Below, in pieces: positions 27,522 to 37,276 of a DNA stretch of 64,000 nucleotides. The notes beneath the pieces are model-generated. The model was not told the DNA's origin. It worked only from the letters and a program-made list of their open reading frames with translations, and ran no database searches. Position 1 is the stretch's first letter; each line of letters starts with the position of its first letter. The position numbers were made by a program, and so were the translations under genes. Source of the stretch: Vibrio sp. BS-M-Sm-2 (lineage in GTDB: Bacteria; Pseudomonadota; Gammaproteobacteria; Enterobacterales; Vibrionaceae); assembly GCF_041504345.1 (NCBI RefSeq), contig NZ_CP167894.1:2480001-2544000 (forward strand), written 5' to 3'.

Positions 27522-28934
27522 CTATAGAGAGAGGAAGTCTTTCACTTTTTGAAGAACACGTTCTGCAGTGTCTTTATCTTCCATTTCTGCGAAGATTCGT
27601 AGTAACGGCTCTGTTCCTGAGAAGCGAGCAATTACCCAGCCGCCATTCTTGAAGTACACCTTGGCACCATCTTCATAGCTGACTTTTTCAATTTCGTATT
27701 CAAATTCAGGCAGTTGCTTCTCTACATAGATCTTGGTGTAGAGTGCTTCTTTCTCTGAAGGCTTAAACTTGCAGTCGCCTTCAGCGGTGTAGGCATAGCC
27801 GTATTTGGAATAGATCTCATCAAGCAGTTCAGACAGCTTTTTGCCCGTCACGCTGATCATTTCAACCAGCAAGCTAGAAGCAAATACGCCGTCTTTACCT
27901 TTGATGTGACCACGAATGGTTAAACCACCTGAGCTTTCTCCACCAATCAGTGAGTCATCGGCTTCCATTTGCGAGCTGATATGTTTAAAGCCTACCGGAA
28001 CCTCAAAGCTCTTCTCGCCGTGATCAGCCGCGACTTTATCTAGCAGGTGTGTGGTTGCGATGTTACGCACGACAGAGCCCTTCCAACCTTTGTATTTCAG
28101 TAAGTAGTAGTAAAGCAGCAATAACACTTCGTTAGGATGAATGAAGTGACCTTTCTCATCGATAATGCCTAAGCGGTCGGCATCGCCATCGGTACCGATA
28201 CCGATGTCATAACCTTCAGCGGCTACTAAGTGCTTCAAGCGATACAGCGTTGCGGCATTTGGCGATGGCATCAAGCCACCAAAATCTGGGTTTTTGCCAT
28301 CGTTGATGACATCGACATCACAGCGACCGTTAATCAGTACTGTTTGCAGAGCATTTTTTGCTACACCAAACATAGGATCAATCAGTACGCGTAGGTTGGC
28401 TTTTTTGATCGAATCGATATCAATAAAGTTGATGATCGAATCCACAAAGTCGTTCATCGGATTGATGATCTCGATCTCTTTGTCATTTAACGCTTGTTCG
28501 AAATCGACACGGATAACGTCTTCGTTGGTTAGGGTTGCGATTTGCTGTTCGATCTTCTCGGTGATGATCTCGTCAGCATCACGACCACCTTCAATGAACA
28601 CCTTGATACCGTTGTAGTCTGCTGGGTTGTGAGAAGCGGTAATACACGCTGAGTAGGTACACCCCATCTCTTTTGCTTGGAACATCACGATAGGTGTTGG
28701 AACGAATTTATCAATGAAGCTTACTTTGATGTTATTCGCTGCAAGTACTTCTGCAAACCAGCATGCCGCTTTATCTGAAAGGAAACGACGGTCATAACCG
28801 ATCACAAAACCATTCTTGGCTGCATCTTCGTTGTTAATGATGTTAGCGAGCGCTTGCGCTACTAAGCGAACGTTCTCTCTGGTGAACTCTTCACCAATGA
28901 AAGCGCGCCAGCCACCTGTACCAAATTTAATCAT
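27522..28934 (-). CDS. Phosphohexomutase of the chitin disaccharide pathway
   Basis: 470-aa alpha-D-phosphohexomutase. The catalytic phosphoserine loop TASHNPADYNG, the metal-binding loop DGDADR, the sugar-specificity loop GESSGGL and the phosphate-binding RFSGTEP are all present and intact. It is the last gene of the chitin block and follows chitobiose phosphorylase. The expected role, from this placement and the V. cholerae and V. furnissii pathway, is conversion of GlcNAc-1-P to GlcNAc-6-P. Annotated alternatives are phosphomannomutase or phosphoglucomutase; the sequence alone does not decide. Confidence 0.88.
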   Translation of the reverse strand: MIKFGTGGWRAFIGEEFTRENVRLVAQALANIINNEDAAKNGFVIGYDRRFLSDKAACWFAEVLAANNIKVSFIDKFVPTPIVMFQAKEMGCTYSACITASHNPADYNGIKVFIEGGRDADEIITEKIEQQIATLTNEDVIRVDFEQALNDKEIEIINPMNDFVDSIINFIDIDSIKKANLRVLIDPMFGVAKNALQTVLINGRCDVDVINDGKNPDFGGLMPSPNAATLYRLKHLVAAEGYDIGIGTDGDADRLGIIDEKGHFIHPNEVLLLLYYYLLKYKGWKGSVVRNIATTHLLDKVAADHGEKSFEVPVGFKHISSQMEADDSLIGGESSGGLTIRGHIKGKDGVFASSLLVEMISVTGKKLSELLDEIYSKYGYAYTAEGDCKFKPSEKEALYTKIYVEKQLPEFEYEIEKVSYEDGAKVYFKNGGWVIARFSGTEPLLRIFAEMEDKDTAERVLQKVKDFLSL

Positions 28935-29008
28935 TAGAAAATCCTTTTAGTCTCATTGTCTCAAGCCTGTAAAGACTTGAGACAAGAGCTGTTCGTTAAA
29001 TTGAGTGA

Positions 29009-31414
29009 CTAGCCTAGAACAACGACAACATCGTTCACGCTGCCTTCTGCTTGTACTGGAATTGCACCTTCAACTGACTCACCGTTGATAGTGATAGAAG
29101 CAACGCCTTTGCTGACTGCATTCGGGTTTTGCACTGTGATGTTGTAAGTCGCACCGCGCCATTGACGAGTAACTTCGAATTCTGGCCAATCCGTCGGAAT
29201 ACAAGGATCGACGGTTAAGCCTTCGAAGCCTGTTCGAACACCAAGAATGAAGTTGGTTACCGCAAAGTAAGCCCAACCAGAAGTACCGGTTAACCAAGGG
29301 TGGTTTGCACGGCCGTGGTCTTGGTGGTCTTTACCCATGATGAACTGCACGTATGAGTATGGTTCTGCGTAACGTGTTTCAATCATGTCATTTTGGTTGT
29401 ATGGGTTGAGTGCATCGTAGAATTTCATAGCACGGTCGCCACGGCCAAGTTTTGCTTCTGCTACCCAAGCCCATGGGTTCGGGTGAGAGAAGATAGCGCC
29501 ATTCTCTTTTACGCCTTGGTAAACGCGAGTTACGAAGCCGATATCATCGTTTGGTGTCGCGAACGATGGAGAGTTTAGGTGTAGGCCGTATTCTGAGAAT
29601 AGGTTCTCATCAACTGCGTCCATCGCTTTCTCGCCGCGCTCTTGAGAAACAGCACCAGACAGAACTGCTAGTGTGTTTGACTCAAGGTGTACACGACCTT
29701 CAGTTTGTTGAGCTGTACCGATCTTGTCGCCATTTTTAGTTAGACCACGGATGTACCAGCCACCCTCGTCATCCCAAAGGTGTGTTTCACACGCTTCGCG
29801 AACATTCGCTGCCATTTCAGTGTATTTCGCAACATCAGCGTCGTTATTGCGGAACTTAGCTAAGTCTAAGAATTCTTGCAGAGCCCAGAAGTGTAGGAAT
29901 GAAACCATTGAAGATTCACCGCCACCTAGGTTCAAGCAGTCATTCCAGTCAGCACGTAGACCTTTACAGATACCGGTTTGACCTACGTATTCAGCAGAGA
30001 AGTTCAGCGCCGCTTTCATGTGTTCGTAAACAGTTGCTTCACCGCCGTCTGCGTATGGAATTACTTCATCAAAGAAGTCGTGCTCACCGGTTTCCATCAC
30101 GTATTTGATGATGGTTGGTACGATCCACAAGTGATCATCAGAACAAGTATCTTCAATGCCGTGGATCTTGTCGTCATCTGACGGTGTTGGAACAACCGTT
30201 GGTGATTTTGATGGTTCAACGTCTGCTTTCTCTGGATCGAACCAGTCTGGATCGAATAGGTGTAGACCGTAGCCCGCTTTCACTTGGCCACGAAGCAGGT
30301 CGATAATACGTTTCTTAGTCATTTGTGGGTTGGCATGAGGTACTGAGATCGCATCTTGCGCAGTATCACGGTAACCAAGACCAGTACGGCCACCAACTTC
30401 AATGAATGATGCAAAGCGCGACCACACCACACAAGTTTCTGCTTGGTATAGTGTCCACGTGTTGATCATGGTGTCTAAGCCTTCATTTGGAGACTTAACT
30501 TGGAACTTGTTGCAACGCTCGTCCCAGTGATCTTTGATGCCTTGGAACGCCGCATCTACGTTTGCTGTGTTTTGGTATTTTTCACGTAGGCGTTCACCAT
30601 TGCCTTTGCCGATACCTAGTACATAGGCAAAGCGAACCTCTTCACCTGGTTGAATGGTAAATTGCTTGTGTAGAGAGCCACAGTGGTTGTAACAGGTTTG
30701 AGCGCTGTTAGAACATTTACCATTTTCAACTGCAATTGGATTTGCTTCATCACGGTACATGCCAAGGAAGTTGTCACGTTGGCCGTCGTAGCTGTCTGGT
30801 GAGAAAGTTGACGCTAAGTAGTAGAAGCCTTCAAAGTCATTAGTGTTGTAGTACAGGTCGTATTCCAACACCCCTTCTTGGTAAGACGTGCCCGCAGAGT
30901 ACAAAGACATCTGGTGGTTCTGGTTGTCCGATTGGATGTGGCTGAACGAGAACTCAACAAATGAGAAAGTGCTGATGGTACGAGGCTTATCAGTGTTGTT
31001 CTTTAGGACAACGTCCCAAATTTCTGCATCTTCGCCTTTAGGTACGAATAGCGTTTTGGTCGCGGTAATACCGCTGTATTCACATTTGAACTTTGAGTAT
31101 GACAGGCCGTGACGAACTTCGTAATTCGCTTCATCTAGGCTTTTTGCCACAGGTTGCCAAGAGATAGACCAGTAGTCACCCGTCTCATCATCACGCAGGT
31201 AAACATAGTGTCCAGGACGATCAAAGGTACCGTTTGGACGGAATTTAGTAACACGGTTGTATTCCGGAGAATTGTAGAACGAGTAACCGCCCGCATTGTG
31301 CGAAATCACGGTACAAAACTTTTCAGTACCTAGGTAGTTGGTCCAAGGTGCTGGTACATCAGGGCGAGTGATGACGTATTCGCGATTGTCGTTATCGAAA
31401 TAGCCGTATTTCAT
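29009..31414 (-). CDS. chbP: N,N'-diacetylchitobiose phosphorylase (GH94)
   Basis: Splits (GlcNAc)2 with phosphate to GlcNAc-1-P and GlcNAc in the cytoplasm. It is 801 aa from the ATG at 31414-31412, which has AAGGAA about eight bases upstream and gives the known N-terminus MKYGYFDNDNREYV. Longer frames from 31441 are unlikely. The general acid aspartate is in the GLRADWNDCLNLGGGESS block. The glycosyltransferase-36 catalytic (alpha/alpha)6 barrel fills the second half. It is followed by the mutase using its product. Confidence 0.95.
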   Translation of the reverse strand: MKYGYFDNDNREYVITRPDVPAPWTNYLGTEKFCTVISHNAGGYSFYNSPEYNRVTKFRPNGTFDRPGHYVYLRDDETGDYWSISWQPVAKSLDEANYEVRHGLSYSKFKCEYSGITATKTLFVPKGEDAEIWDVVLKNNTDKPRTISTFSFVEFSFSHIQSDNQNHQMSLYSAGTSYQEGVLEYDLYYNTNDFEGFYYLASTFSPDSYDGQRDNFLGMYRDEANPIAVENGKCSNSAQTCYNHCGSLHKQFTIQPGEEVRFAYVLGIGKGNGERLREKYQNTANVDAAFQGIKDHWDERCNKFQVKSPNEGLDTMINTWTLYQAETCVVWSRFASFIEVGGRTGLGYRDTAQDAISVPHANPQMTKKRIIDLLRGQVKAGYGLHLFDPDWFDPEKADVEPSKSPTVVPTPSDDDKIHGIEDTCSDDHLWIVPTIIKYVMETGEHDFFDEVIPYADGGEATVYEHMKAALNFSAEYVGQTGICKGLRADWNDCLNLGGGESSMVSFLHFWALQEFLDLAKFRNNDADVAKYTEMAANVREACETHLWDDEGGWYIRGLTKNGDKIGTAQQTEGRVHLESNTLAVLSGAVSQERGEKAMDAVDENLFSEYGLHLNSPSFATPNDDIGFVTRVYQGVKENGAIFSHPNPWAWVAEAKLGRGDRAMKFYDALNPYNQNDMIETRYAEPYSYVQFIMGKDHQDHGRANHPWLTGTSGWAYFAVTNFILGVRTGFEGLTVDPCIPTDWPEFEVTRQWRGATYNITVQNPNAVSKGVASITINGESVEGAIPVQAEGSVNDVVVVLG

Positions 31415-31540
31415 TGTCATTTCCTTTTTAACAAACTGCATCTATGCAGCTAATTTTTAAATAGTGATGCTGAGTTTTATTAGACTGAGCACCTTAATTT
31501 GAGTCAGCAAGCACTCGACGTGAGTGTGCTGTGGTTTGTT

Positions 31541-33475
31541 TTATTCAGCTTTCCAAGGGTTGCGGTACTCCACATTGAGTCTGTCGAGCAGCGGCAAGTG
31601 ACCCTTTAGGCGAGATAGGTAATCTAGCCAGTTTCGGTTGTTTTTATGTGTCCAACATCCTTCAGCTAAAGCGCTAATTCTTGGGAAGACCATGTAATCC
31701 ATACGCTTTTGGTTGGTGACGATCTCACACCATAGAGCGCACTGAATTCCGCGGATCCGCTTACGAATTGGGTCGGTGTCGGATATCTCAGCAAGCGCTT
31801 CGTAGGTATAAGCTTGTTCTAATGGGATAACTGCAGCCCAATCTACGCCCGGCTCTTCCGGTGCATAATCTTGGGTCATGTCGAGATAGGTAAATTGTGC
31901 AGGTTGCAGCACCACATCAAAGCCTTGGCGAGCACAGTTCACAGCCGCTTCTTCGCTGAGCCACGAGTAGATGATGGTCTCTTTGCTCACCTTGTCGCCG
32001 TGCTGTGCTTCTTCCCAGCCCACCATGCGTTTGCCTAGCTGCTTAAGTTTGTTCTCGGCATAGCGGAACAGGTGGCCTTGCAAGTCTTTGCTGTCTTGGT
32101 ACTGGTGCTCTTTCATCAGTGCTTGAGCGGCAGGGCTGTTAGTCCACACACCCGGTGGTACTTCGTCTGCGCCCATATGAATCAATTCGCTAGGGAATAG
32201 CTCTGCCACTTCTTCAATAACCGCATCTAGGAACTGGTAAGTACCTGGCAAGCCTGGGTTTAGCACGTTGTCGTTGTAGTGCTGGATACTCTTGTATTGA
32301 GTGGTGTCAGCTTGCTCTACCAACATATCAGGCAGTGATTTGATCGCGGCACGACAGTGTCCCGGGATATCGATCTCAGGGATAACAGTGATGCTACGCT
32401 GCTCTGCGTATTCAATAACTTCGCGAATCTGTTGCTGTGTGTAGAAGCCGCCGTAGTTTTCAGCAATATGGGTATATTGTGGTTCCAATGCATGGTCAGG
32501 ACCTCGCCAAGCACCGATTTCAGTAAGTTGAGGTAGGCTCTTTATCTCGATTCTCCAACCTTCATCATCAGTTAGGTGCCAATGAAAAACGTTGAACTTG
32601 TAGTGCGCTAATTGGTTGATTAAGCGCTTCACTTGCTCCACTGAATGGAAGTGACGAGCGCAGTCCAACATCATGCCACGGTATTTGAAACGCGGTTGGT
32701 CAGCGATTTTGCAACATGGCACAGAGAAGCTTTCGGCATCCTGTTGTTGAACCAACTGAATCAGACTTGCTACAGCGTGTGTAAATCCAGACTGGCTACC
32801 TGACTCAACAATTATCTGCTGTTCAGTAATGCGGAGTTTGTATTCGGCTTCGTCTAAAGTCGGATTACTGCGGAATAGAATGTCATGGCTTTCTTCTGTT
32901 GGAAGCTGATTCGAAATCGACAGTTCAAAGGTAGAAAGTAATTCTTGTTTTAGCCAAGTGACGGCTTTATCTGCTAGGTGAGATTGAACCTCAATCTTGC
33001 ATTTACTATTTAACGCGAAGCTACCTTGCTTAAGTTCGATCAGGTTCGGCTGAGGAATTAATGCCATCTCAGCAGCGTTCACTTCAGGTGTCTGATTGCG
33101 TTCACGGTATGGTGACGCCAGAACAATGGGTGATATCGCAACTGGCAGTACTGAGGTTTCGCCTTGGTGATGCGTTTGGATAAAGGCATCGTTTAGACCG
33201 TCAGAATAAAAACGGAATGGGGCGCTTTGAATGCTGAATTCAAGGTAGTAATGGTTGTTCGCCTTTAACACTGACGAACTTGGTTTGAACGAACAAAAAC
33301 TGCCAACTTGAGTCAGTTCGCCCTGCGACAGACTCTCTTGAAGGATGAATCGATCAAACGCAAAATGCAGTGACCAATCTGTTACATCAAGATCACTTAA
33401 GTTATGTACCGTAAGGCCAAATCGGCAGTTATTTTTTTGTTCAGAGAGAACAGCTAAGTCGATGCGATAGTTCAT
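31541..33475 (-). CDS. Beta-N-acetylhexosaminidase (GH20)
   Basis: 644-aa family 20 glycosidase without an obvious signal peptide, so probably cytoplasmic. The N-terminal region (about 1-260) is an accessory and GH20b-like fold, and the TIM barrel follows. The catalytic Asp-Glu pair is in HMGADEVPPGVW, and HWHLTDDEGWR marks the substrate pocket. It hydrolyses terminal GlcNAc from imported chitin oligosaccharides. It lies between chbP and gspK and is likely in the same transcript, although a 126-bp gap before chbP could host processing. Confidence 0.92.
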   Translation of the reverse strand: MNYRIDLAVLSEQKNNCRFGLTVHNLSDLDVTDWSLHFAFDRFILQESLSQGELTQVGSFCSFKPSSSVLKANNHYYLEFSIQSAPFRFYSDGLNDAFIQTHHQGETSVLPVAISPIVLASPYRERNQTPEVNAAEMALIPQPNLIELKQGSFALNSKCKIEVQSHLADKAVTWLKQELLSTFELSISNQLPTEESHDILFRSNPTLDEAEYKLRITEQQIIVESGSQSGFTHAVASLIQLVQQQDAESFSVPCCKIADQPRFKYRGMMLDCARHFHSVEQVKRLINQLAHYKFNVFHWHLTDDEGWRIEIKSLPQLTEIGAWRGPDHALEPQYTHIAENYGGFYTQQQIREVIEYAEQRSITVIPEIDIPGHCRAAIKSLPDMLVEQADTTQYKSIQHYNDNVLNPGLPGTYQFLDAVIEEVAELFPSELIHMGADEVPPGVWTNSPAAQALMKEHQYQDSKDLQGHLFRYAENKLKQLGKRMVGWEEAQHGDKVSKETIIYSWLSEEAAVNCARQGFDVVLQPAQFTYLDMTQDYAPEEPGVDWAAVIPLEQAYTYEALAEISDTDPIRKRIRGIQCALWCEIVTNQKRMDYMVFPRISALAEGCWTHKNNRNWLDYLSRLKGHLPLLDRLNVEYRNPWKAE

Positions 33476-33487
33476 ATAACTTCCCTG

Positions 33488-34372
33488 CTAAGCCTGTTGA
33501 TACAAGTTGTGTTGTGGTTTACCGGCAAACATCAATGCGCCTTCGATAGCGTCAAATTGAGGTTCAACGATCCATTGTTGTACTGGTGGTGATAGCCAGT
33601 TGAGAATGCGCTCAGCGATACTGCCCATCAGGCATACCTTATCCGCACCTTTACGATGAAGTGCTAGCACAAACATTTCGATATCAGCTGCGGTTTGCTT
33701 GAGCATCTCGATAGCTAGCTCATCGCCCTCGTTAGCGAGTTGAAAAATCACTGGCGAGAATTGACCGTAGTCTTTTGGAATCGCGCCTTTGGACCATTCG
33801 ACGATGGCATCAACATCATTGCCAAAGTGGTTCATCACGTGTTGAGTGAGTGGTGTCTTGTTGCGAATGCCATCTTCAGCAAGCAGAACTTGTTGCATCA
33901 AGCGAAGGCCCATCACAGCACCGCCACCTTGGTCAGAAATTGGGAATTCACGACCGCCAACTACGTGCTGCTCACCATCTTGCAGGTAGATGCCGCATGA
34001 GCCAGTTCCACCAATCATGATCGCGCCGTTTTGGCCATTGTGAGCACCAATACAAGCACCGTAAGCGTCAGTGTTGAGCGTCATACTTGCGAAAGGGTGT
34101 GGTTGAGCCATGAAATCGAACCATGCCGACTTTTGCTCAGCACCAGCCAGAGCTAGGCCAACATGCATATTTGAAAAATGGTTTGAGTTTAGTTGCCCTT
34201 GTTGTGCCGCTTTTGTAATGGCATCAATAATTGAGCTCATTGCAACATCGACACCTAAAAGGATGTTAGCACTGCCACTTTTCGCTTCACCAATGAGTGT
34301 GCCTTGGTCATCTCGGATTCGAGCTCGACAAGATGTACCGCCGCCATCAATACCTATGAAGTAAAGAGTCAT
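33488..34372 (-). CDS. gspK: Glucosamine kinase GspK (BadF/BadG ATPase family)
   Basis: 294-aa sugar kinase of the ASKHA fold with the phosphate-1 motif IGIDGGGTSCRA at the N-terminus and the GGTGSCG phosphate-2-like motif. Vibrio GspK phosphorylates glucosamine with ATP. Placement between the GH9 gene (2 bp) and GH20 gene fits use of deacetylated or free amino sugars. A GlcNAc kinase role cannot be excluded from the sequence. Confidence 0.88.
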   Translation of the reverse strand: MTLYFIGIDGGGTSCRARIRDDQGTLIGEAKSGSANILLGVDVAMSSIIDAITKAAQQGQLNSNHFSNMHVGLALAGAEQKSAWFDFMAQPHPFASMTLNTDAYGACIGAHNGQNGAIMIGGTGSCGIYLQDGEQHVVGGREFPISDQGGGAVMGLRLMQQVLLAEDGIRNKTPLTQHVMNHFGNDVDAIVEWSKGAIPKDYGQFSPVIFQLANEGDELAIEMLKQTAADIEMFVLALHRKGADKVCLMGSIAERILNWLSPPVQQWIVEPQFDAIEGALMFAGKPQHNLYQQA

Positions 34373-34374
34373 GA

Positions 34375-36096
34375 TTATTGCTCCTTACTTTGTGCTAAGA
34401 AGTTGAACTGTGCAGCGGTTGCTAATAGGAACCAAGCGCCATGAGGGATCCATTGTTCACCCCAGCGCCAATTTTGAAGCATGTCGTCTTTTTGTGCTGG
34501 TGGATTAAACGCGATGTCGTGTTCATCTTCGAAACCAGCTGTGATGCCGTTGCAGATACCGCCCTTCGCATTGAAGAAACCAAGTTGTGGTAGGTAATCA
34601 GGGTTGTTGTGACCGTGACCATCGAGCATGCACATGTGGTATGGGTTGAGGCCCAAGATCCAGTCGAGGCTGTTTTGCGAAAGTTGGATCAAACGCTTTT
34701 TAAGTTCGCTATCTTGAATGTGTGGCTGAACTAAGTACGCCATGGTTGCGATTGAGCCAAGGCGAGCGTTTTCGCCTTGCCACCAGTAACCTGTTTCGTT
34801 TTGCTGAGCGACAAAGAAGGCATCACGTTTATCACCATCGACAGACTTAACGTACTGTCTTGGGTAGCCAAATGGGTTAGTGACTTTGTCGGTAATGTTG
34901 ATTTCGAACTGGCAAGCTTGTTCAACAACTGTGCGAGCCTGTTCTTTTAATTCATCATCGGTTTCGTTGTCGAGGTATTCGCATAGCGCAATCACAGGAA
35001 GACCAGCTTCGGCTGCATGGAAGTATGGTCGAGTGCCATCAGAATTCGCTGACCAGAAGTGCTCAAATGAATCATCTGACTGTTGGCGAGAAATTAAACG
35101 AGTTGCCCAAGTTCTTGCTTCTGATAGGTATTGCTGGTCTTTTGTTACGCGATACAGTTCATTGGCTGCGAGTAGGGCACAGTACTCATCGATGATGTTC
35201 TCTTCACCATCGTTTAGATACTGGAGGTTGTGCTCTTTTAGGTGCCAGTAACCCTTAGCTGCCGTATCAAGGTAAGTATCGCTCGAGTAGCTGCCAGAGA
35301 TTTCAAGCTCAGAAGCGGCTGCCAATGCTGCGATAGCTACACCTGCACCTTGTCGATGGCCTGCTTGTAAGTCTGTTGATTTATGGCCTTCTTGAGTCGC
35401 ATAAGCGCAGATGTCGCGCTGGTTGATATCTTTGCTCCACTTATCGAATACTGTCATGTAGAAGTATCCAGCCGCGTCTTGCATACGCACTAAGAAATCA
35501 GCACCAAATAGCGCTTCTTCCGTTAGACGAGTCATGGAGAATTTAGGGAAGTCCGGATCGTCGCTGGTTAAGCGCACGCTTTTCAGCATGTTCCAAACGA
35601 CCATTGGAATCTGTTGCGGGTTTAGGTAGTTGCCATAAGACAGGTGGCTAAAATACTTACTGACATCACCTGATGCATCATACCATCCACCGTGGACATC
35701 GACGTACCTGTCGGTACCGAGAATTTGTGCTTGTCGATCTTTCTTGTCGAAAGTACCGCCACAGCGTTGTGACTTAAAGTAATGAAGCACATCAGAAAAC
35801 GTGTGGTTCATTAATAGGTTGCTAGCAATCTCAAATACTTCAGAGCGCAGGTTGTCAAAACGTAGATAGTAGCGACCAGATTCAGTGACTGAACTGAAGT
35901 CGATAGTGAAGAATTGCCCTTGATGCCAATTTGCTACGTGGCCTTGTTTTACCACATCAAAACTTCCGACAGTGATATGGTTGTCTGCACAGACGAGTAA
36001 AGCCGTTGTGCTAGATAGGCGAGCTTTCTTAGTTTGTAAGATTGCCTGCTTGGGGCCTGTGGATTCATAGCCAATATGGTTGGTCAATAACAGCAT
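34375..36096 (-). CDS. GH9 beta-glucosidase / exo-glucosaminidase
   Basis: 573-aa family 9 glycoside hydrolase. An Ig-like N-terminal domain (about 1-90) precedes the (alpha/alpha)6 barrel. The catalytic aspartate motif WYDASGD and the C-terminal acid Glu in FEDEHDIAFNP are visible. There is no signal peptide. The ATG is at 36096-36094; the preceding TTG in frame is less likely. Vibrio and Photobacterium homologues cleave beta-glucosides or release glucosamine from chitosan oligomers. Pairing with glucosamine kinase (2 bp downstream) supports the glucosaminidase role. Confidence 0.85.
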   Translation of the reverse strand: MLLLTNHIGYESTGPKQAILQTKKARLSSTTALLVCADNHITVGSFDVVKQGHVANWHQGQFFTIDFSSVTESGRYYLRFDNLRSEVFEIASNLLMNHTFSDVLHYFKSQRCGGTFDKKDRQAQILGTDRYVDVHGGWYDASGDVSKYFSHLSYGNYLNPQQIPMVVWNMLKSVRLTSDDPDFPKFSMTRLTEEALFGADFLVRMQDAAGYFYMTVFDKWSKDINQRDICAYATQEGHKSTDLQAGHRQGAGVAIAALAAASELEISGSYSSDTYLDTAAKGYWHLKEHNLQYLNDGEENIIDEYCALLAANELYRVTKDQQYLSEARTWATRLISRQQSDDSFEHFWSANSDGTRPYFHAAEAGLPVIALCEYLDNETDDELKEQARTVVEQACQFEINITDKVTNPFGYPRQYVKSVDGDKRDAFFVAQQNETGYWWQGENARLGSIATMAYLVQPHIQDSELKKRLIQLSQNSLDWILGLNPYHMCMLDGHGHNNPDYLPQLGFFNAKGGICNGITAGFEDEHDIAFNPPAQKDDMLQNWRWGEQWIPHGAWFLLATAAQFNFLAQSKEQ

Positions 36097-36193
36097 CAAT
36101 ATTCTCCGACAGTCCTAGTTTCTATTGGCTAGGTACTTGAATGTTTTGGATATAAATAGGTAGGGCCCGCAGACCCTAACTTGATTTTATTGC

Positions 36194-37189
36194 TTAGCTT
36201 TCGTGTAGGTAACAACGTACAAAGTGGTTATCAGCTAGTTGCGTAACCCCTGGTAGCTGCTCTTTACATTTGTCCATTGCATGAGTACAACGACCTGCAA
36301 ATGGGCAGCCTGCTGATACTGGCGTCCAAAGAGGGATCTCACCTTTGTTGCCAGCAAGTTGTTCATGGATCGATTTCTTAGGATCTGGAACCGCTGAAAC
36401 CAGTAGCTGGGTATAAGGGTGCTGAGGGTTAGCAATAACGTCATCGGTATCCCCCCATTCCACCATGTGTCCCACGTACATTACCGATAGGTCTTCCGCG
36501 ATATAACGAGCGGTTGCGATATCGTGCGTGATGTAAAGCAGAGACATTTGCTTCTCAAACTTCATCTCTTCCATTAGGTTCAAAACACCTGCACGGATTG
36601 ATACATCTAACATTGAGGTTGGTTCGTCCGCTAGAACGACCTCTGCACCTACCGCGATGTTACGAGCTAGGTTGACACGTTGACGCTGACCACCAGAGAG
36701 TTGGTGAGGGTATTTTTGCGCCGTCTCTTTTGGTGGGATTAAGCCCACTTGCTCCAAAAGATCGTAAACGCGTTCTTCTAACTCTTTCTTGTTACCCGGG
36801 GATACTTTCTTGTGGATCAACAGCGGTCGAGCAATGTGGTGGAAGATATTGTGCGTTGGGTTCAGAGAACCAAACGGGTCTTGCCATACCATCTGCACGC
36901 CTTCACGGTAGTGCATAAGATCTTTTCTGCTTGAGATCTCTTGGATATCACGACCTTTGTATTCGATCGTGCCGCCTGAAGGTGCGTACATTTTTGCGAT
37001 CATTTTTGCGGTTGTTGATTTGCCTGAACCAGACTCTCCAACCACTGCTAGGCCGCGGCTTTTGTACATCTTGAATGACACGTCGTTAATCGCACGCATC
37101 ATTGGGGTTTGAATTGTGGTACTGCTTATTGGGAAGTCTTTTACGACATTCTTGCCTTCTACCAATAATTGACCGAAATCTTTGCTCAT
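36194..37189 (-). CDS. Chitooligosaccharide ABC transporter ATPase (DppF type)
   Basis: 331-aa oligopeptide-type ABC ATPase. Walker A is GESGSGKST, the signature is LSGGQRQRVNLAR and Walker B is VVLADEPTS. The C-terminal extension holds the [4Fe-4S]-like cysteine set CPFAGRCTHAMDKC...VRCY typical of DppF/OppF. It is the second ATPase of the importer. The ABC proteins are homologous to peptide importers but in this locus are expected to carry chitobiose. Confidence 0.9.
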   Translation of the reverse strand: MSKDFGQLLVEGKNVVKDFPISSTTIQTPMMRAINDVSFKMYKSRGLAVVGESGSGKSTTAKMIAKMYAPSGGTIEYKGRDIQEISSRKDLMHYREGVQMVWQDPFGSLNPTHNIFHHIARPLLIHKKVSPGNKKELEERVYDLLEQVGLIPPKETAQKYPHQLSGGQRQRVNLARNIAVGAEVVLADEPTSMLDVSIRAGVLNLMEEMKFEKQMSLLYITHDIATARYIAEDLSVMYVGHMVEWGDTDDVIANPQHPYTQLLVSAVPDPKKSIHEQLAGNKGEIPLWTPVSAGCPFAGRCTHAMDKCKEQLPGVTQLADNHFVRCYLHES

Positions 37190-37276
37190 AATTGTCTCCA
37201 GAATCCTTATTCGCTTTGCTTGTTTTTAGGTGGTCGAGCCGCCTTGTTCGTTATTCACGCTGAGTTAGCGTGCAAG